A stretch of DNA of 64,000 nt from Verrucomicrobiaceae bacterium (GCA_027484445.1 JAIXSY010000041.1:227132-291131), one strand, 5' to 3'; shown: positions 40,354 through 50,125, numbered from the stretch's first letter. The notes: generated by a model not told the origin, from the letters alone. Program-made: numbers and translations.

Positions 40354-41586
40354 ATGTGGCAAGGCATCCTCAACAAAGTCTTCAAAGCACGCGAGAAGAT
40401 CGCCCTGAACCTGAATCCCCAGGACGAAGAAAAACCCTTCCTCGATCACCTGGAGGACCTTCGCACGATGCTGGTGCGCATCGCGGTGACTCTGCTGGTC
40501 AGCGTTTTGCTCACCTTTGGCTTCAACAAGCAGCTCACGGACATCGTGCTCGTGCCTTATCAGTGGTCGATTGAGACCGCCAAGGTGACGATCCTGGAAA
40601 ATGCCAAGGCACAAGGCCAGCCTGAGCCAAAGCTGGAGTTCAAGATGCCGAGCACACGCACACCGCAGGAAGGCTTCATGGCCTCGGTGAATGTCTCGCT
40701 GATCGCTTCGGTGATTCTCAGCTTTCCTCTGCTGCTGTTTTACGTTTTGCAGTTCATCCTACCGGGCCTGAAGGACACGGAGAAAAAGGTGCTCTTCCCC
40801 GGCTTAGCCATCGGGTTCGGGCTCTTTCTCACCGGGGTGACCTTTTCCTACTTCATGGTGCTGCCGCGAGCGCTGGACTTCTTCCTCGTGTGGAACTTTG
40901 ACCATGGCTTTGAGAGCACCTGGATGCTGGGAGATTACATCACCTTTGCCACGCGTTTCATCCTCATCTTCGGCGTCAGCTTCGAGCTGCCAGTGGTCGT
41001 GATGGCGCTGGTGAAACTAGACATTCTGTCCTACAAGCTGATGAAGACCACGCGCAAGCATGCGATCATCGCCATTGCCGTGTTCTCGGCTGTCATCACG
41101 CCGACCCAGGATGTGCTGACCCTGCTGCTGCTGGCGGGGCCGCTCTATGTGCTGTATGAGATCTGCATCTGGCTGGCCTACATGATCGAGAAAAAGGACC
41201 GCGAGGCTTTCCCCGAATACTATGCCCAGATCGACAAGGACGAGCAGGAGCTGGAAAAAGAACCTGTGAAGGACGACTGGGACAACGAAAACTACAATCC
41301 CTGGTTCTCCGAGGATGATGAAACGGAAAAGGACTTGGAGGACGAATACAAGCGCCCGCCACGCCCCTCTGCCCCCCCTCCTGAGATCGAAAAGGCAGCG
41401 AAAACCGTCGCCATGAATGAGCCGGTGGAAGAACCTGAACCTGCGGAAGACCAGGGCTCCGTCATGCCTGAGGAGGAGGAGCTGCCGCCTTCCGCTGACC
41501 CGCGCCCAACTCCAGAAAAAACCACCGAAGAGCTTGCACGCGAGGATGAAATGCGCAGTGGCAACCCACCGCCCCCTTCCCCCTGA
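40354..41586 (+). CDS. tatC: Twin-arginine translocase TatC with long acidic C-terminal tail
   Basis: A 410-residue TatC. Six membrane segments lie in residues ~40-285. Family landmarks are FLDHLEDLRTMLVRI, the extended periplasmic loop up to PQEGFMASVNVSLIASVILSFPLLLFYVLQFILPGL, FPGLAIGFGLFLTGVTFSYFMVLPRALDFF and VITPTQDVLTLLLLAGPLYVLYEICIW. The last ~125 residues are acidic and proline-rich, against a usual total of about 250-270, which I take as a cytoplasmic appendage. TatA/TatB genes are not adjacent. It probably exports the Tat substrates seen here: the DUF1501 protein and the Rieske protein. Confidence 0.95.
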   Translation: MWQGILNKVFKAREKIALNLNPQDEEKPFLDHLEDLRTMLVRIAVTLLVSVLLTFGFNKQLTDIVLVPYQWSIETAKVTILENAKAQGQPEPKLEFKMPSTRTPQEGFMASVNVSLIASVILSFPLLLFYVLQFILPGLKDTEKKVLFPGLAIGFGLFLTGVTFSYFMVLPRALDFFLVWNFDHGFESTWMLGDYITFATRFILIFGVSFELPVVVMALVKLDILSYKLMKTTRKHAIIAIAVFSAVITPTQDVLTLLLLAGPLYVLYEICIWLAYMIEKKDREAFPEYYAQIDKDEQELEKEPVKDDWDNENYNPWFSEDDETEKDLEDEYKRPPRPSAPPPEIEKAAKTVAMNEPVEEPEPAEDQGSVMPEEEELPPSADPRPTPEKTTEELAREDEMRSGNPPPPSP

Positions 41587-41592
41587 TTTCCC

Positions 41593-42429
41593 ATGTCCGC
41601 CACCGACTCCCTCAACGCCATCGATGCCCGCATCCTGGGCTGTCTTCTGGAGAAGGAGATCACCCTGCCCGACTACTACCCGCTGACGCTGAATGCGCTG
41701 ACGGCCGCCTGCAATCAGACGACCAACCGCGACCCGATCCTGAATCTGGAAGAAAACCAAGTCCGGCGCGCGCTAGAGTCGCTGAAGACACGTGGTTGGG
41801 TGTTTGAGATCAGCATCGTCGGGGCACGCGTGAGCAAATATCGCCACAACCTGAAGGCGAAGCTGCCCGGCCTGGAGCGCCCGTCCACCAGCCTGCTGTG
41901 CGTGCTGCTGCTGCGCGGTCATCAGACGCTAGGAGAGCTGAGGCAGCGCACGGAGCGGCTGCAAACCTTCCCCGATCTGGCCAGCGTCGAGGCTGAGCTG
42001 CTGAAGCTCATCACCTACAGCGAAGGCCCTCTGGTCGCCTGCTTGCCCGCAGGTCCAGGACGCCGAGTCGCGCAGTATGCCCAGCTTTTGACCGGAGAGC
42101 CTGAGTCCGGCTTGGCCCCGAAGGAAGTGCTGCAGCTGAACACACCGCCCGAGTCACCTGCATCCTCTCCATCGGCTTACCCTGGTCATTCGCTGCTGGC
42201 CGGTCTGCCGCAGGTGGATGAAGCTGAGATCGCTCGACTGGTCGCTGCGGGATACCCCAGCCAAGTCGGACTGTCCGCGCCGATCTATCCTGCCGCCGCG
42301 CCCACGGCTCCGCTGACCCCACCACCGCCTAGTGAAGACCAGCTCTGGCGTCAGCGCATGGAGATGGAATTGGAAATCCTGAAGGCCCAACTGACTCGAC
42401 TGAAAGTCAGGCTTGGCATCGAAGATTGA
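41593..42429 (+). CDS. yceH: YceH-family protein (DUF480)
   Basis: A 278-residue member of DUF480. The N-terminal tandem winged helices are complete: DARILGCLLEKEITLPDYYPLTLNALTAACNQTTNRDPIL, ENQVRRALESLKTRGWV, and LLCVLLLRGHQTLGELRQRTERL. A Pro/Ser-rich linker and a C-terminal coiled coil (QRMEMELEILKAQLTRLKVRLG) extend it past E. coli YceH (about 215 residues). It starts 6 bases after the tatC stop. Function in the cell is unknown; DNA binding is suggested by the fold. Confidence 0.93.
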   Translation: MSATDSLNAIDARILGCLLEKEITLPDYYPLTLNALTAACNQTTNRDPILNLEENQVRRALESLKTRGWVFEISIVGARVSKYRHNLKAKLPGLERPSTSLLCVLLLRGHQTLGELRQRTERLQTFPDLASVEAELLKLITYSEGPLVACLPAGPGRRVAQYAQLLTGEPESGLAPKEVLQLNTPPESPASSPSAYPGHSLLAGLPQVDEAEIARLVAAGYPSQVGLSAPIYPAAAPTAPLTPPPPSEDQLWRQRMEMELEILKAQLTRLKVRLGIED

Positions 42430-42449
42430 GATTGGCTTGAGCTGGTGAT

Positions 42450-44228
42450 TCAGAACGATTCGGCCTGTCCTGGAGGGTGGACGTCTGCTGCATCGCGATC
42501 TTTTTCCCGCAGCGCCAACCACTCGGGGCAGCTCGCCAGCAGCGAGGCATCCGTGCCACTGGCGATGATGCGCCCATGCCGCATGACGTAGATGACATCT
42601 GCCGTGAGCACCGTGCTGAGCCGATGCGCGATGACCAAGCAGGTGCGATCTGCACGCAGACGATCCAGCGCCTGCTGAATGGCAGCCTCCGAACGCGTGT
42701 CCACCGCACTGGTGGCCTCATCCAGCAGCAGGATGGGCGCGTCTTTCAAAAAGGCTCGGGCAATGGCGATGCGTTGACGCTCGCCACCACTGAGCATGAC
42801 GCCGCGCTCGCCGACTTCAGCCTCCAGGCCATCGGGATGGCGACGGACGAAATCCTCTGCGCAGGCATGACGCAGCGCCTGCCACATGGCCTCATCGCTA
42901 GCGCCAGGGCAGCCGATCTGGAGGTTTTCACGAAGGGTTCCGGCAAAGAGAAAGGCATCCTGCGTGACGTAGGCCATGGAGGCACGAAGGCTGCCAGGGC
43001 TCAGGTTTTCCAAAGGCTGTCCATCCAGGCAAATCTGGCCTGACTGCGGCTGGTAAAAGCGCGCCAGCAGCTGAAAGAGGGTGCTCTTGCCCGAGCCGGT
43101 GGTTCCCACGATCGCCACCGTCTGCCTAGGCTGCACCGAAAGACTCACGCCATGCAGCACGGGCTTCTCCAAATCATAGCCAAAGGTGACATCGCGGAAC
43201 TCGATCTGCCCAGCGACCTTCGTGACCGGCTGGCCTGCGTGCAGGTCCTCTGCCTCATCCAGATCCAGCACGGCAAAGACACGCTCAGCGCTGGCGAGTC
43301 CGGTCACGACCGTCTGATTCACCCCATGGAGTCGAGCGATGGGTTCGTAGAAGAAGCCGAGGAGGAAGATGAATTTAAACAGCTCACCCGTGGTCATTTC
43401 CCCCTGAATGCTGCCGCGTGCACCGATGCAGAGCAGCAAGACGAGGCCAAGGCTGCCGAGAAAACCCATCAGCGGACTGTAAACGGCCCAGGCATCCATG
43501 AGCCTGCGCTGAGAGCGGCGCAGCTGCTCACTGGCCTGATGAAAGGCCTGCTGGCGCGCCTGCTCTGCGGTGTAGCTTTTCACCTGGCGGATGCCGGTGA
43601 GCGTGTCGTGCAGCAGCGAGTTCAGGCGACTGGAGGCCTCCCGCGCCTCTCGCGAACGCGGCGCTACCCAGCGAGCAAACAACCACCCCCCCGCCGCGAT
43701 GAACGGCGTGGGGGCCATGACGATGAGGGCAAAGTGGCTGTTCGTCTGGAACATGACCACCGCGCTGATGACGATCTGCAGCACCGAGGTCAGGCCCTGC
43801 TCGATGGTCTCCAGGATCACCCGCTGAGTTGCAGGCACGTCTTCCATCAGGCGCGCCATGACATCGCCGGTGCTTTGCCGATCAAACCAACGCAGCGGTA
43901 GGTGGGTGATCTTCTCGTGCAGACGGCCCCGTAGGTCTGCGGTCATCTGCTGCTCAAAAGCGCTGTTCAGGCGTGTGCGCGCCCAGAAGAGCAGCTCGCG
44001 CAGAAAAAAGGCACCTGCCGCTAGGCTGCCTGCACGCCAGATGCCAGCGAGGTCCCGGTTTGGAATCAGATCATCGACAAACCACTGCACCACACCGGGA
44101 AACACGATGACCAGCGAGGTGCCTGCCACCGCTAGCAAAAGCTGGAGCAATGCCATGCGCTGGTGAGCACGGGCAAAGAAAAGCAGACGAGCTGCAGTCG
44201 CGCGTAGGTGAGTCGGACGAGTCGGCAT
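42450..44228 (-). CDS. ABC transporter, fused permease and ATPase (MsbA-like)
   Basis: A 592-residue half transporter. Six membrane helices span residues ~20-320. The ATPase has Walker A GTTGSGKST, Q-loop, signature LSGGERQRIAIARAFLKD, Walker B ILLLDEATSAVD and the switch His in IAHRLSTV. It would form a homodimer and act as exporter of lipid, LPS precursor or drug. It ends close to yceH, converging. Substrate is not decided by sequence alone. Confidence 0.93.
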   Translation of the reverse strand: MPTRPTHLRATAARLLFFARAHQRMALLQLLLAVAGTSLVIVFPGVVQWFVDDLIPNRDLAGIWRAGSLAAGAFFLRELLFWARTRLNSAFEQQMTADLRGRLHEKITHLPLRWFDRQSTGDVMARLMEDVPATQRVILETIEQGLTSVLQIVISAVVMFQTNSHFALIVMAPTPFIAAGGWLFARWVAPRSREAREASSRLNSLLHDTLTGIRQVKSYTAEQARQQAFHQASEQLRRSQRRLMDAWAVYSPLMGFLGSLGLVLLLCIGARGSIQGEMTTGELFKFIFLLGFFYEPIARLHGVNQTVVTGLASAERVFAVLDLDEAEDLHAGQPVTKVAGQIEFRDVTFGYDLEKPVLHGVSLSVQPRQTVAIVGTTGSGKSTLFQLLARFYQPQSGQICLDGQPLENLSPGSLRASMAYVTQDAFLFAGTLRENLQIGCPGASDEAMWQALRHACAEDFVRRHPDGLEAEVGERGVMLSGGERQRIAIARAFLKDAPILLLDEATSAVDTRSEAAIQQALDRLRADRTCLVIAHRLSTVLTADVIYVMRHGRIIASGTDASLLASCPEWLALREKDRDAADVHPPGQAESF

Positions 44229-44303
44229 GAAGAAAGGGCGATGGGGAAGCCATGGGACGCAGGGCGCACCAGGAGCTTCACTTTTTCAGGCACGATTGGC
44301 GAG

Positions 44304-45188
44304 TTAACGAGCCTGATAGACCACCGTGTCCATCGCCTCTTCCAGCTCCAGAGTCTTGAGAAAAGGCTCCAGCTGGGGATTTGCAGCAGCCTGCACCACC
44401 TGCGGCAGCTGCATGAGACCGGCAAAGTCGCGGCGCTCGATGGCCTGCCGCACCTTGGCATCCTGCCCAAGATTCACCATCTCAGGATGATTCAGCGCGT
44501 CGGCTTGGGCCTGACCCATGGCGGCGAGTTGCTGCCAGACACGACCGTCTGGCCAAAGGATGAGCAGCCGTGCGAGGTTCGCCCGGGCTCGCAGATCATA
44601 GGGGTCTAGCTTTTCCGTGAGCTTGCCCACAGAGGTTCTGTCGATTTTTTGCGCCATCTCCACGATCCAGCGCCGCCAGTCATTCTGGGCCACCTGCCCG
44701 TTCAGCATGGCCTCAGCGTTTTCCATGCTGTACACGCTGCCGAGCAGGCGCAGCACCATGGCCCCTAGCCAAACCATGACCCCTGAAGGCAAAAGACTGA
44801 GCAGGCCGGCCTTCCACCCCGTGAAGCTCGCCAGCAATGAGATGAGGCCAAAGCCTGCGAAGAAGCCGACGACACCACGAACGATGAAGTAAGTCAGTGC
44901 CGCCGCTGCCACCGACAGCCAGAGTAGCGTATCCGTCTTCATTTCCGAGGCATAGCTGCCAAACACATCTGCGCGATGCTGAAACACATATAACCCGGCC
45001 ATGACCGCGATGGCGAGGTTGATCATCAAAATCATCTGCGACACGATGCCACGAGCCACGGCCATGCCGGCGAAGAAGGCCACCACGGCTAGCCCCCAAC
45101 CAGTGAGGTTTTGGCCGGCGGTCTGTTTTTTCATAAAGTCCACCGCCCCGCCGAGATCGGGGATGTCGAGGGCTAGCAGCATGTCCAT
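44304..45188 (-). CDS. CvpA-like membrane protein
   Basis: A 294-residue protein. Four hydrophobic segments in the first ~160 residues (GWGLAVVAFFAGMAVARGIV, MILMINLAIAVMAGLYVF, LLWLSVAAAALTYFIV, GLISLLASFTGWKAGLLSLLPSGVMVW) resemble CvpA domains, and a soluble helical C-terminal half follows with DPYDLRARANLARLLILWPDGRVWQQL and a VNLGQDAKVRQAIE region. In related proteins the C-terminal part is similar in length across the phylum, but no enzymatic motif is seen. Function is unknown. Confidence 0.6.
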   Translation of the reverse strand: MDMLLALDIPDLGGAVDFMKKQTAGQNLTGWGLAVVAFFAGMAVARGIVSQMILMINLAIAVMAGLYVFQHRADVFGSYASEMKTDTLLWLSVAAAALTYFIVRGVVGFFAGFGLISLLASFTGWKAGLLSLLPSGVMVWLGAMVLRLLGSVYSMENAEAMLNGQVAQNDWRRWIVEMAQKIDRTSVGKLTEKLDPYDLRARANLARLLILWPDGRVWQQLAAMGQAQADALNHPEMVNLGQDAKVRQAIERRDFAGLMQLPQVVQAAANPQLEPFLKTLELEEAMDTVVYQAR

Positions 45189-45294
45189 TTCGCGCTATGA
45201 AAGGGCTGCCCGGCACACACGCAAGCCGTTTCCCTGGATTGCACGCCCCACGGATTTGCCAAGAGGCGTATCTGCTCTACGTTCCCTTTCTTCC

Positions 45295-46521
45295 ATGACC
45301 GCTACCGCGCCCGCTCCCCTGCCCACGATGCCCGACAAGCACGGCCACTTTGGCCCTTACGGCGGCATGTTTGTGCCAGAGACACTGATGGCCGCCCTGA
45401 ATGAACTGACGGAAGAGTATGAGCGCGCCAAAAATGATCCTCTTTTCCAGACAGAGCTGAACCGGCTGCTGCGGGAATACGTCGGCCGCGAGACTCCGCT
45501 GTATTTTGCAGAACGCTGGTCGGAAAAGCTCGGCGGCGCGCGCATCTACCTGAAGCGTGAAGACCTACTGCACACCGGAGCGCACAAGATCAACAATGCG
45601 CTCGGACAGATCTTGCTAGCGCAGCGACTGGGAAAAACGCGCATTATTGCCGAAACGGGCGCGGGTCAACATGGGGTGGCCACCGCTACCGTGGCCGCCC
45701 GTGCCGGCCTGGAGTGTGTGATCTACATGGGCAAAGTGGACATGGAGCGCCAGGCCCTAAACGTGGCGCGGATGCGCTTCCTGGGAGCTGAAGTTCGTGC
45801 CGTGACAGCCGGTCAGGCAACCCTGAAGGAAGCAGTGAATGAAGCCATGCGCGACTGGGTGACCAACGTGCGCCACACCCATTACATCTTAGGCACAGCC
45901 TATGGAGCTCACCCTTACCCGATGATGGTGCGTGATTTTCATCGGGTCATTGGACTGGAAGCGCGTCGCCAGATCCTGGAGCGTGAAGAGCGCCTGCCCG
46001 ATCTGCTAATCGCCTGTGTGGGAGGAGGCAGCAATGCCATTGGCCTTTTTCACCCCTTCCTGAATGACCCCGGCGTGCGCATGGTTGGTGTGGAAGCCGG
46101 GGGAGACGGCATCATCCCTGAGCGCCACGCGGCCCGTTTCCAAGGCGGGCGACTGGGTGTGCTCCAAGGTGCCAAAACATGGCTGCTGGCGGATGACGAC
46201 GGGCAGATTCAGCTCACCCACTCCGTCAGCGCTGGCCTCGACTATGCCGCAGTGGGTCCTGAGCACGCTTGGTTGCACGACCTCGGCCGCGCCGAGTATT
46301 CCTACGCGACCGACACTGAAGCGCTGGAAGCCTTCCAATCGCTTTCACGCACGGAGGGCATCATCCCCGCGCTGGAAAGCTCCCATGCTCTCGCTCATGC
46401 GATGAAAGTGGCCCCGCAGATGTCGAAGGAACAGATCATCATCGTGAACGTGTCAGGCCGCGGAGACAAAGACGTAGCTCAGGCCGCACGAATGATTTTC
46501 CAGGAAGAGCTCAAGTTCTGA
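45295..46521 (+). CDS. trpB: Tryptophan synthase beta chain
   Basis: A 408-residue TrpB. FGPYGGMFVPETLMAALNEL, RETPLYFAERWSEKLGGARIYLKREDLLHTGAHKINNALGQ with the PLP Lys at residue 98, and the phosphate-cradle GGGSNAIGLFHPF are intact. It condenses indole with serine to tryptophan. The ATG at 45295 is the family start. trpA is not next door, so the trp genes are dispersed. Confidence 0.97.
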   Translation: MTATAPAPLPTMPDKHGHFGPYGGMFVPETLMAALNELTEEYERAKNDPLFQTELNRLLREYVGRETPLYFAERWSEKLGGARIYLKREDLLHTGAHKINNALGQILLAQRLGKTRIIAETGAGQHGVATATVAARAGLECVIYMGKVDMERQALNVARMRFLGAEVRAVTAGQATLKEAVNEAMRDWVTNVRHTHYILGTAYGAHPYPMMVRDFHRVIGLEARRQILEREERLPDLLIACVGGGSNAIGLFHPFLNDPGVRMVGVEAGGDGIIPERHAARFQGGRLGVLQGAKTWLLADDDGQIQLTHSVSAGLDYAAVGPEHAWLHDLGRAEYSYATDTEALEAFQSLSRTEGIIPALESSHALAHAMKVAPQMSKEQIIIVNVSGRGDKDVAQAARMIFQEELKF

Positions 46522-46534
46522 GCACCCACTATTC

Positions 46535-47947
46535 TCAAGACAGCCTCGAAATCTCCTTGGCCCGGTTTCGCACAGAGGCCAAGGAGCGCCAAGAAAACAA
46601 GCTGCACGTGGCCAAGGCCAAGGGCCAGATTGCAGCCAGTAGCAGACTGAGATTGAGGAAGCTAGTTCGGGCCGCGCCTGGTGAAAAACTGTGCATCCCC
46701 GCCCACGCGGTAGGCGGAGAAATGGCGAGTATCCAGGGGAGACGGCCGGATGCCTTGGAACTCAGCCAGCCCAGCCCGCCCAAAAAGCTGACTCCAACCG
46801 CGATCAGCAGCAGTGTGGCTAACAAAAGCGGCAGCAGATCCTCCGACTTCCGCGTTGGCAAAACAAAGAGAATGGCACAAGCCATCCAGAAGCTACAGGC
46901 GGCGAATCCCAAGGCGGGCAGCATCTGTGTCGAACCTTCCAAAAGGACCGCCAATGCCGCAATGCCACTTCCTAGCAGGGTGACCCAAAAGCCAGAGGCC
47001 CAACCTGGAGCCAAAATGGGCATGAAGAGTCGCCCCCAGAAACCTGCCTTGAAAAATGGCACATAAGCTGTCGGAACGTGATTCAGCGACTCGGACATCG
47101 CATCGAGCGCTAAAACGACAAGCACAGGGAAAACCAAGATCAGAAAATCGTCATCGCCCGACAGCAGCCAAAAGACAAACGGCAGAGCCATGACCAGCAG
47201 ATGCACCGAGCGCTTCAAAACCGAAAGTGGTTCCGCAGGCGGTGAGATGCGCGAAGCCCCCAACGTCAAAAAAGAAAAAATCAGCCAAGCCACTGCCAAA
47301 AAAACCGCCAGCACGCCCCAGCCATGAGGTGACATCATGAAACTGGTCGATGAAGGACTGCGCACGGAGACAATGAAGAATCCCAGCAAGCTGAACCCAC
47401 CGGAAAACAACGGCACAAAAATCAGCAGAGAGCGCAGCCACGGCTGGCGAATCGTCGATAGAGCGACCAGAAAGGCCGCAAAGACCAACCCCAGGAGTAG
47501 CTTCACCAGCAGGATTGTCATCTCCAAGCTCAATTCGACCCCACCCAGCAAATAACGCGCTGCCAAGTAGGGCAAAAGACTGATCGCCACCAACAAGCAC
47601 AGCAGCGCCACGGCGGCCCATTTGCCAAAGACGATCTGTAGGCTGCTCAGGCGAGTCAGGCGCAGCATTTCCAAAGTGCCATGCTTCACTTCATCCGAGA
47701 TCGCATTGGCTCCTCTCAGAGGCAAAACTAGACACAGCGCTAAGCTGGAAATGCTATCGAACACCCAACGAGCATTCTCAGTGTTGATCGACACACTGGA
47801 CAGGAGCATCGTCAGGATCAAAAAAACATGCAGCAACAACAGTGTGACCGTGAAAGCGCGTGTGCGCAGGCCTTGTCGCAGCTCCTTGATCACCATCGGA
47901 GATAGGCTGTCGGGGAAATCATCCAGAGAAGCCAAAGTAGCGCTCAT
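46535..47947 (-). CDS. ABC-2 type permease-like membrane protein
   Basis: A 470-residue protein with at least ten hydrophobic segments. The N-terminal SPMVIKELRQGLRTRAFTVTLLLLHVFLIL and LRGANAISDEVKHGTLEMLRLTRLSSLQIVFGKWAAVALLCLL are typical of ABC-2 permeases that work with a separate ATPase. No ATPase gene is adjacent. The start at 47947 is preferred over one 36 bases upstream. It may form an exporter or a membrane-remodelling transporter; partner unknown. Confidence 0.78.
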   Translation of the reverse strand: MSATLASLDDFPDSLSPMVIKELRQGLRTRAFTVTLLLLHVFLILTMLLSSVSINTENARWVFDSISSLALCLVLPLRGANAISDEVKHGTLEMLRLTRLSSLQIVFGKWAAVALLCLLVAISLLPYLAARYLLGGVELSLEMTILLVKLLLGLVFAAFLVALSTIRQPWLRSLLIFVPLFSGGFSLLGFFIVSVRSPSSTSFMMSPHGWGVLAVFLAVAWLIFSFLTLGASRISPPAEPLSVLKRSVHLLVMALPFVFWLLSGDDDFLILVFPVLVVLALDAMSESLNHVPTAYVPFFKAGFWGRLFMPILAPGWASGFWVTLLGSGIAALAVLLEGSTQMLPALGFAACSFWMACAILFVLPTRKSEDLLPLLLATLLLIAVGVSFLGGLGWLSSKASGRLPWILAISPPTAWAGMHSFSPGAARTSFLNLSLLLAAIWPLALATCSLFSWRSLASVRNRAKEISRLS

Positions 47948-48073
47948 GCGTCCATGTCTCCCCAGAACTGATGAGGAAGGCAATCCAAAACTTCAACAGA
48001 TCGACACGCCGCTGTTCTGAAACCGTTCTGGACGGCATCCACGCCGTCCGTATCTTGCGAATACTGTTTCACT

Positions 48074-48898
48074 ATGGATCTACAGGAGCTTCTCTTTTTG
48101 GCTGCCACGATCGTTTTCGCGCTCGCTTGCCGCACCTTTTCCCACCGCGTCGTACGGAAGGTCGGCCTGCTCGCCATGCTCACGTCTTCTTACTTGCTGG
48201 GTTGGTTTCTGACCGGAAGCCATGTGGCTGGAGCTTGCGGAGTGGCTCTGTGGTTCATGCTTCCGTGGGTGGAGATCGTCGTCCATGTGAGACGGCTTCG
48301 CTTTCCCGAGACCATTGAAGTGAAGGGACGCTTTGCCCCCAGCAGCGAGGTTTTTCCCGAACTCCATGAGCTGACTCGGGAAATTGAAAATGAAGGCTTT
48401 GTCATGTCCGAAGACGCGGGTTGGAAATGGAGCGACACCGACCACTTCATGAGACTCTTTTATCATGAAGAAAAACGGATGCAGGCCACCCTCGGCATGG
48501 TTCAGCAGGAAGGCATCCCATGGACGGAAAGCTACATCAGCGTGACCTCCAGGACACAGCAAGGCCTCTCCTACACCACCACCAACTTGGCGCACCCGCC
48601 CACCATGCAGACGGCCCCAGGGCAGCGCATCAACCGACAGCTGAACGCCCAATCCATGACGGAATTTGTGCAACTGCACGAAGGCTACCTGGCAAGCCAA
48701 GGCATCGAAAAAGCCGCACTCACTGAAATCGACACCCAAACACTCTCCACCCAGATCGAACAAGACCTGAGACAACAGATCGACCACCACGTTCACTCTG
48801 GTTTGATCGAAGAAGTCGGCGAGGGCCAACTGCGCTATTCTTGGCGTGGCTGCTTCTTCTTGTGGTTTCAGACCATGAAAGAGATCTTGATTGCCTGA
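48074..48898 (+). CDS. Hypothetical protein with N-terminal membrane helices
   Basis: A 274-residue protein. Two or three hydrophobic segments in the first ~75 residues are followed by a soluble domain without a recognised signature: PETIEVKGRFAPSSEVFPELHELTREIENEGFVMSEDAGWKWSDTDHFMRLFYHEEKRMQATLGMV. The Glu/Trp/Asp content and even hydrophobic pattern look like a real globular fold. No family is recognised. It is a single gene between oppositely oriented neighbours. Confidence 0.6.
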   Translation: MDLQELLFLAATIVFALACRTFSHRVVRKVGLLAMLTSSYLLGWFLTGSHVAGACGVALWFMLPWVEIVVHVRRLRFPETIEVKGRFAPSSEVFPELHELTREIENEGFVMSEDAGWKWSDTDHFMRLFYHEEKRMQATLGMVQQEGIPWTESYISVTSRTQQGLSYTTTNLAHPPTMQTAPGQRINRQLNAQSMTEFVQLHEGYLASQGIEKAALTEIDTQTLSTQIEQDLRQQIDHHVHSGLIEEVGEGQLRYSWRGCFFLWFQTMKEILIA

Positions 48899-49035
48899 AT
48901 CGAACCGGTTCTGAAAAAAGCATTCATTCCCTGCCCCACAAGGCTTGTAGAGCTAGCAGCAAGGAAGGCTGCGTCGGCAGACGCAACTTCAGGGAAATGA
49001 ACAGTGAACGACTCAATAATTTTCAGAAAAGATGC

Positions 49036-49064
49036 TTGGCAATGGCACATGAGGTGCTTAGATT
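49036..49064 (+). promoter_or_regulatory. Candidate housekeeping promoter of the OMP gene
   Basis: A -35 like TTGGCA (49036-49041), a 17-base spacer and a -10 like TAGATT (49059-49064) give 5/6 and 4/6 matches to sigma-70 consensus. Transcription would start about 65 bases before the ATG. The match is plausible but untested. Confidence 0.45.
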
Positions 49065-49136
49065 CGCAAATACGGTGGAAGGTCTCCCGGACCAACCTCC
49101 ATCCACATCAACAAACTAAATCGACCAACAATACAC

Positions 49137-50006
49137 ATGAAAAGCATGACCTCCGTCATCACGAAGTCGGCTCTCGTTCTTGCGGCTTGCGCCAGCATGA
49201 ACGCTTTCGCCGGCACCGCTCCTAGTGGCAAGGCCCCGGCACCTGTGGCTCCAGAAGAGCCCGGCGCGCTGTTTGACAGCCTTGGCGCTACCCTGGAAGT
49301 GGGCTACGACACCCGCTACTACTTCCGCGGCCTCTGGTTCGCTGACAACACCACCTGGACCGGCCTGAACATCAGCATCCCGCTGACTGAGCAGCTGTCC
49401 CTTGGCTTCGGTGCTCTCTACACCTCCACTGTTGACACCTCCTTCACCCCTGCTGGTGGTCACAACGGTAACGGTGACTTCGACTACTCCGAGCTCGACC
49501 TGAGCGCATCCTTGACCTATGACGCTGGCTTCGCCAAGTTCGGTCTGGTTTACACTCACTATGAGTTCTTCGACGGCTTCTCTGGCTCCAACTTCGGCAT
49601 CCAGAACGGCGCTGGCGAACTGAACGTCACAGGCGTTGAAGAAGTCGGTCTGACCGTCGCTTCCTCCGTGGGCCCAGTGAACCTCTATGGTGGTTTCTTC
49701 TATGACTTCACCATCGGTGCTTCCTACGCTGAAGTCGGTGCTGACCTTCCTATCGAAGTCACTTCCTGGTTGAGCATCGTTCCAGCTGTCAAGCTGGGCT
49801 ACGGCTTCACCAACTACTACACCTTCGGTGGACACCAGAGCGGCCTGACACACGTCATCCCTTCGATCTCTGCCCCAATCAAGCTGACCAAGAGCGCCAC
49901 TCTGACGCCCTACGTTGCTTACAACATCTCCCTCGACACCCGTCACTTCAACAACACCCAAGACAGCGAAATCTTCGGTGGCGTGAAGCTCGGCGTGACC
50001 TTCTAA
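49137..50006 (+). CDS. Outer-membrane beta-barrel (TorF/putative porin type)
   Basis: A 289-residue protein with a signal peptide (SALVLAACASMNAFAG). The mature part alternates polar and aromatic residues: VGYDTRYYFRGLWFADNTTWTGLNISIPLTEQLSLGFGALY, repeated beta-hairpins, and the C-terminal residue is Phe (KLGVTF), the barrel-assembly signature. The Y-R-G-L-W/T pattern near the N-terminus resembles the TorF family of putative porins. Codon choice is strongly biased (GGT, GCT, TTC, CTG), unlike neighbours, which signals high expression. A candidate promoter and a strong terminator bracket the gene. Confidence 0.82.
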   Translation: MKSMTSVITKSALVLAACASMNAFAGTAPSGKAPAPVAPEEPGALFDSLGATLEVGYDTRYYFRGLWFADNTTWTGLNISIPLTEQLSLGFGALYTSTVDTSFTPAGGHNGNGDFDYSELDLSASLTYDAGFAKFGLVYTHYEFFDGFSGSNFGIQNGAGELNVTGVEEVGLTVASSVGPVNLYGGFFYDFTIGASYAEVGADLPIEVTSWLSIVPAVKLGYGFTNYYTFGGHQSGLTHVIPSISAPIKLTKSATLTPYVAYNISLDTRHFNNTQDSEIFGGVKLGVTF

Positions 50007-50039
50007 TTTGTCGGGGTCTGATTTGACTCCTTCATTTTG

Positions 50040-50073
50040 CTCCCGGCCAGATTTCTGGCCGGGAGTTTTTTTT
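50040..50073 (+). terminator. Strong intrinsic terminator after the OMP gene
   Basis: The arms CTCCCGGCCA and TGGCCGGGAG form a 10-base GC-rich stem with a 5-base loop, followed by a run of eight T. It follows the OMP stop by 34 bases. Confidence 0.93.
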
Positions 50074-50125
50074 GGCAGCAAAATCACGCTGAATGTGGCA
50101 AAATTCCCTTTGATCCCCACCAACC

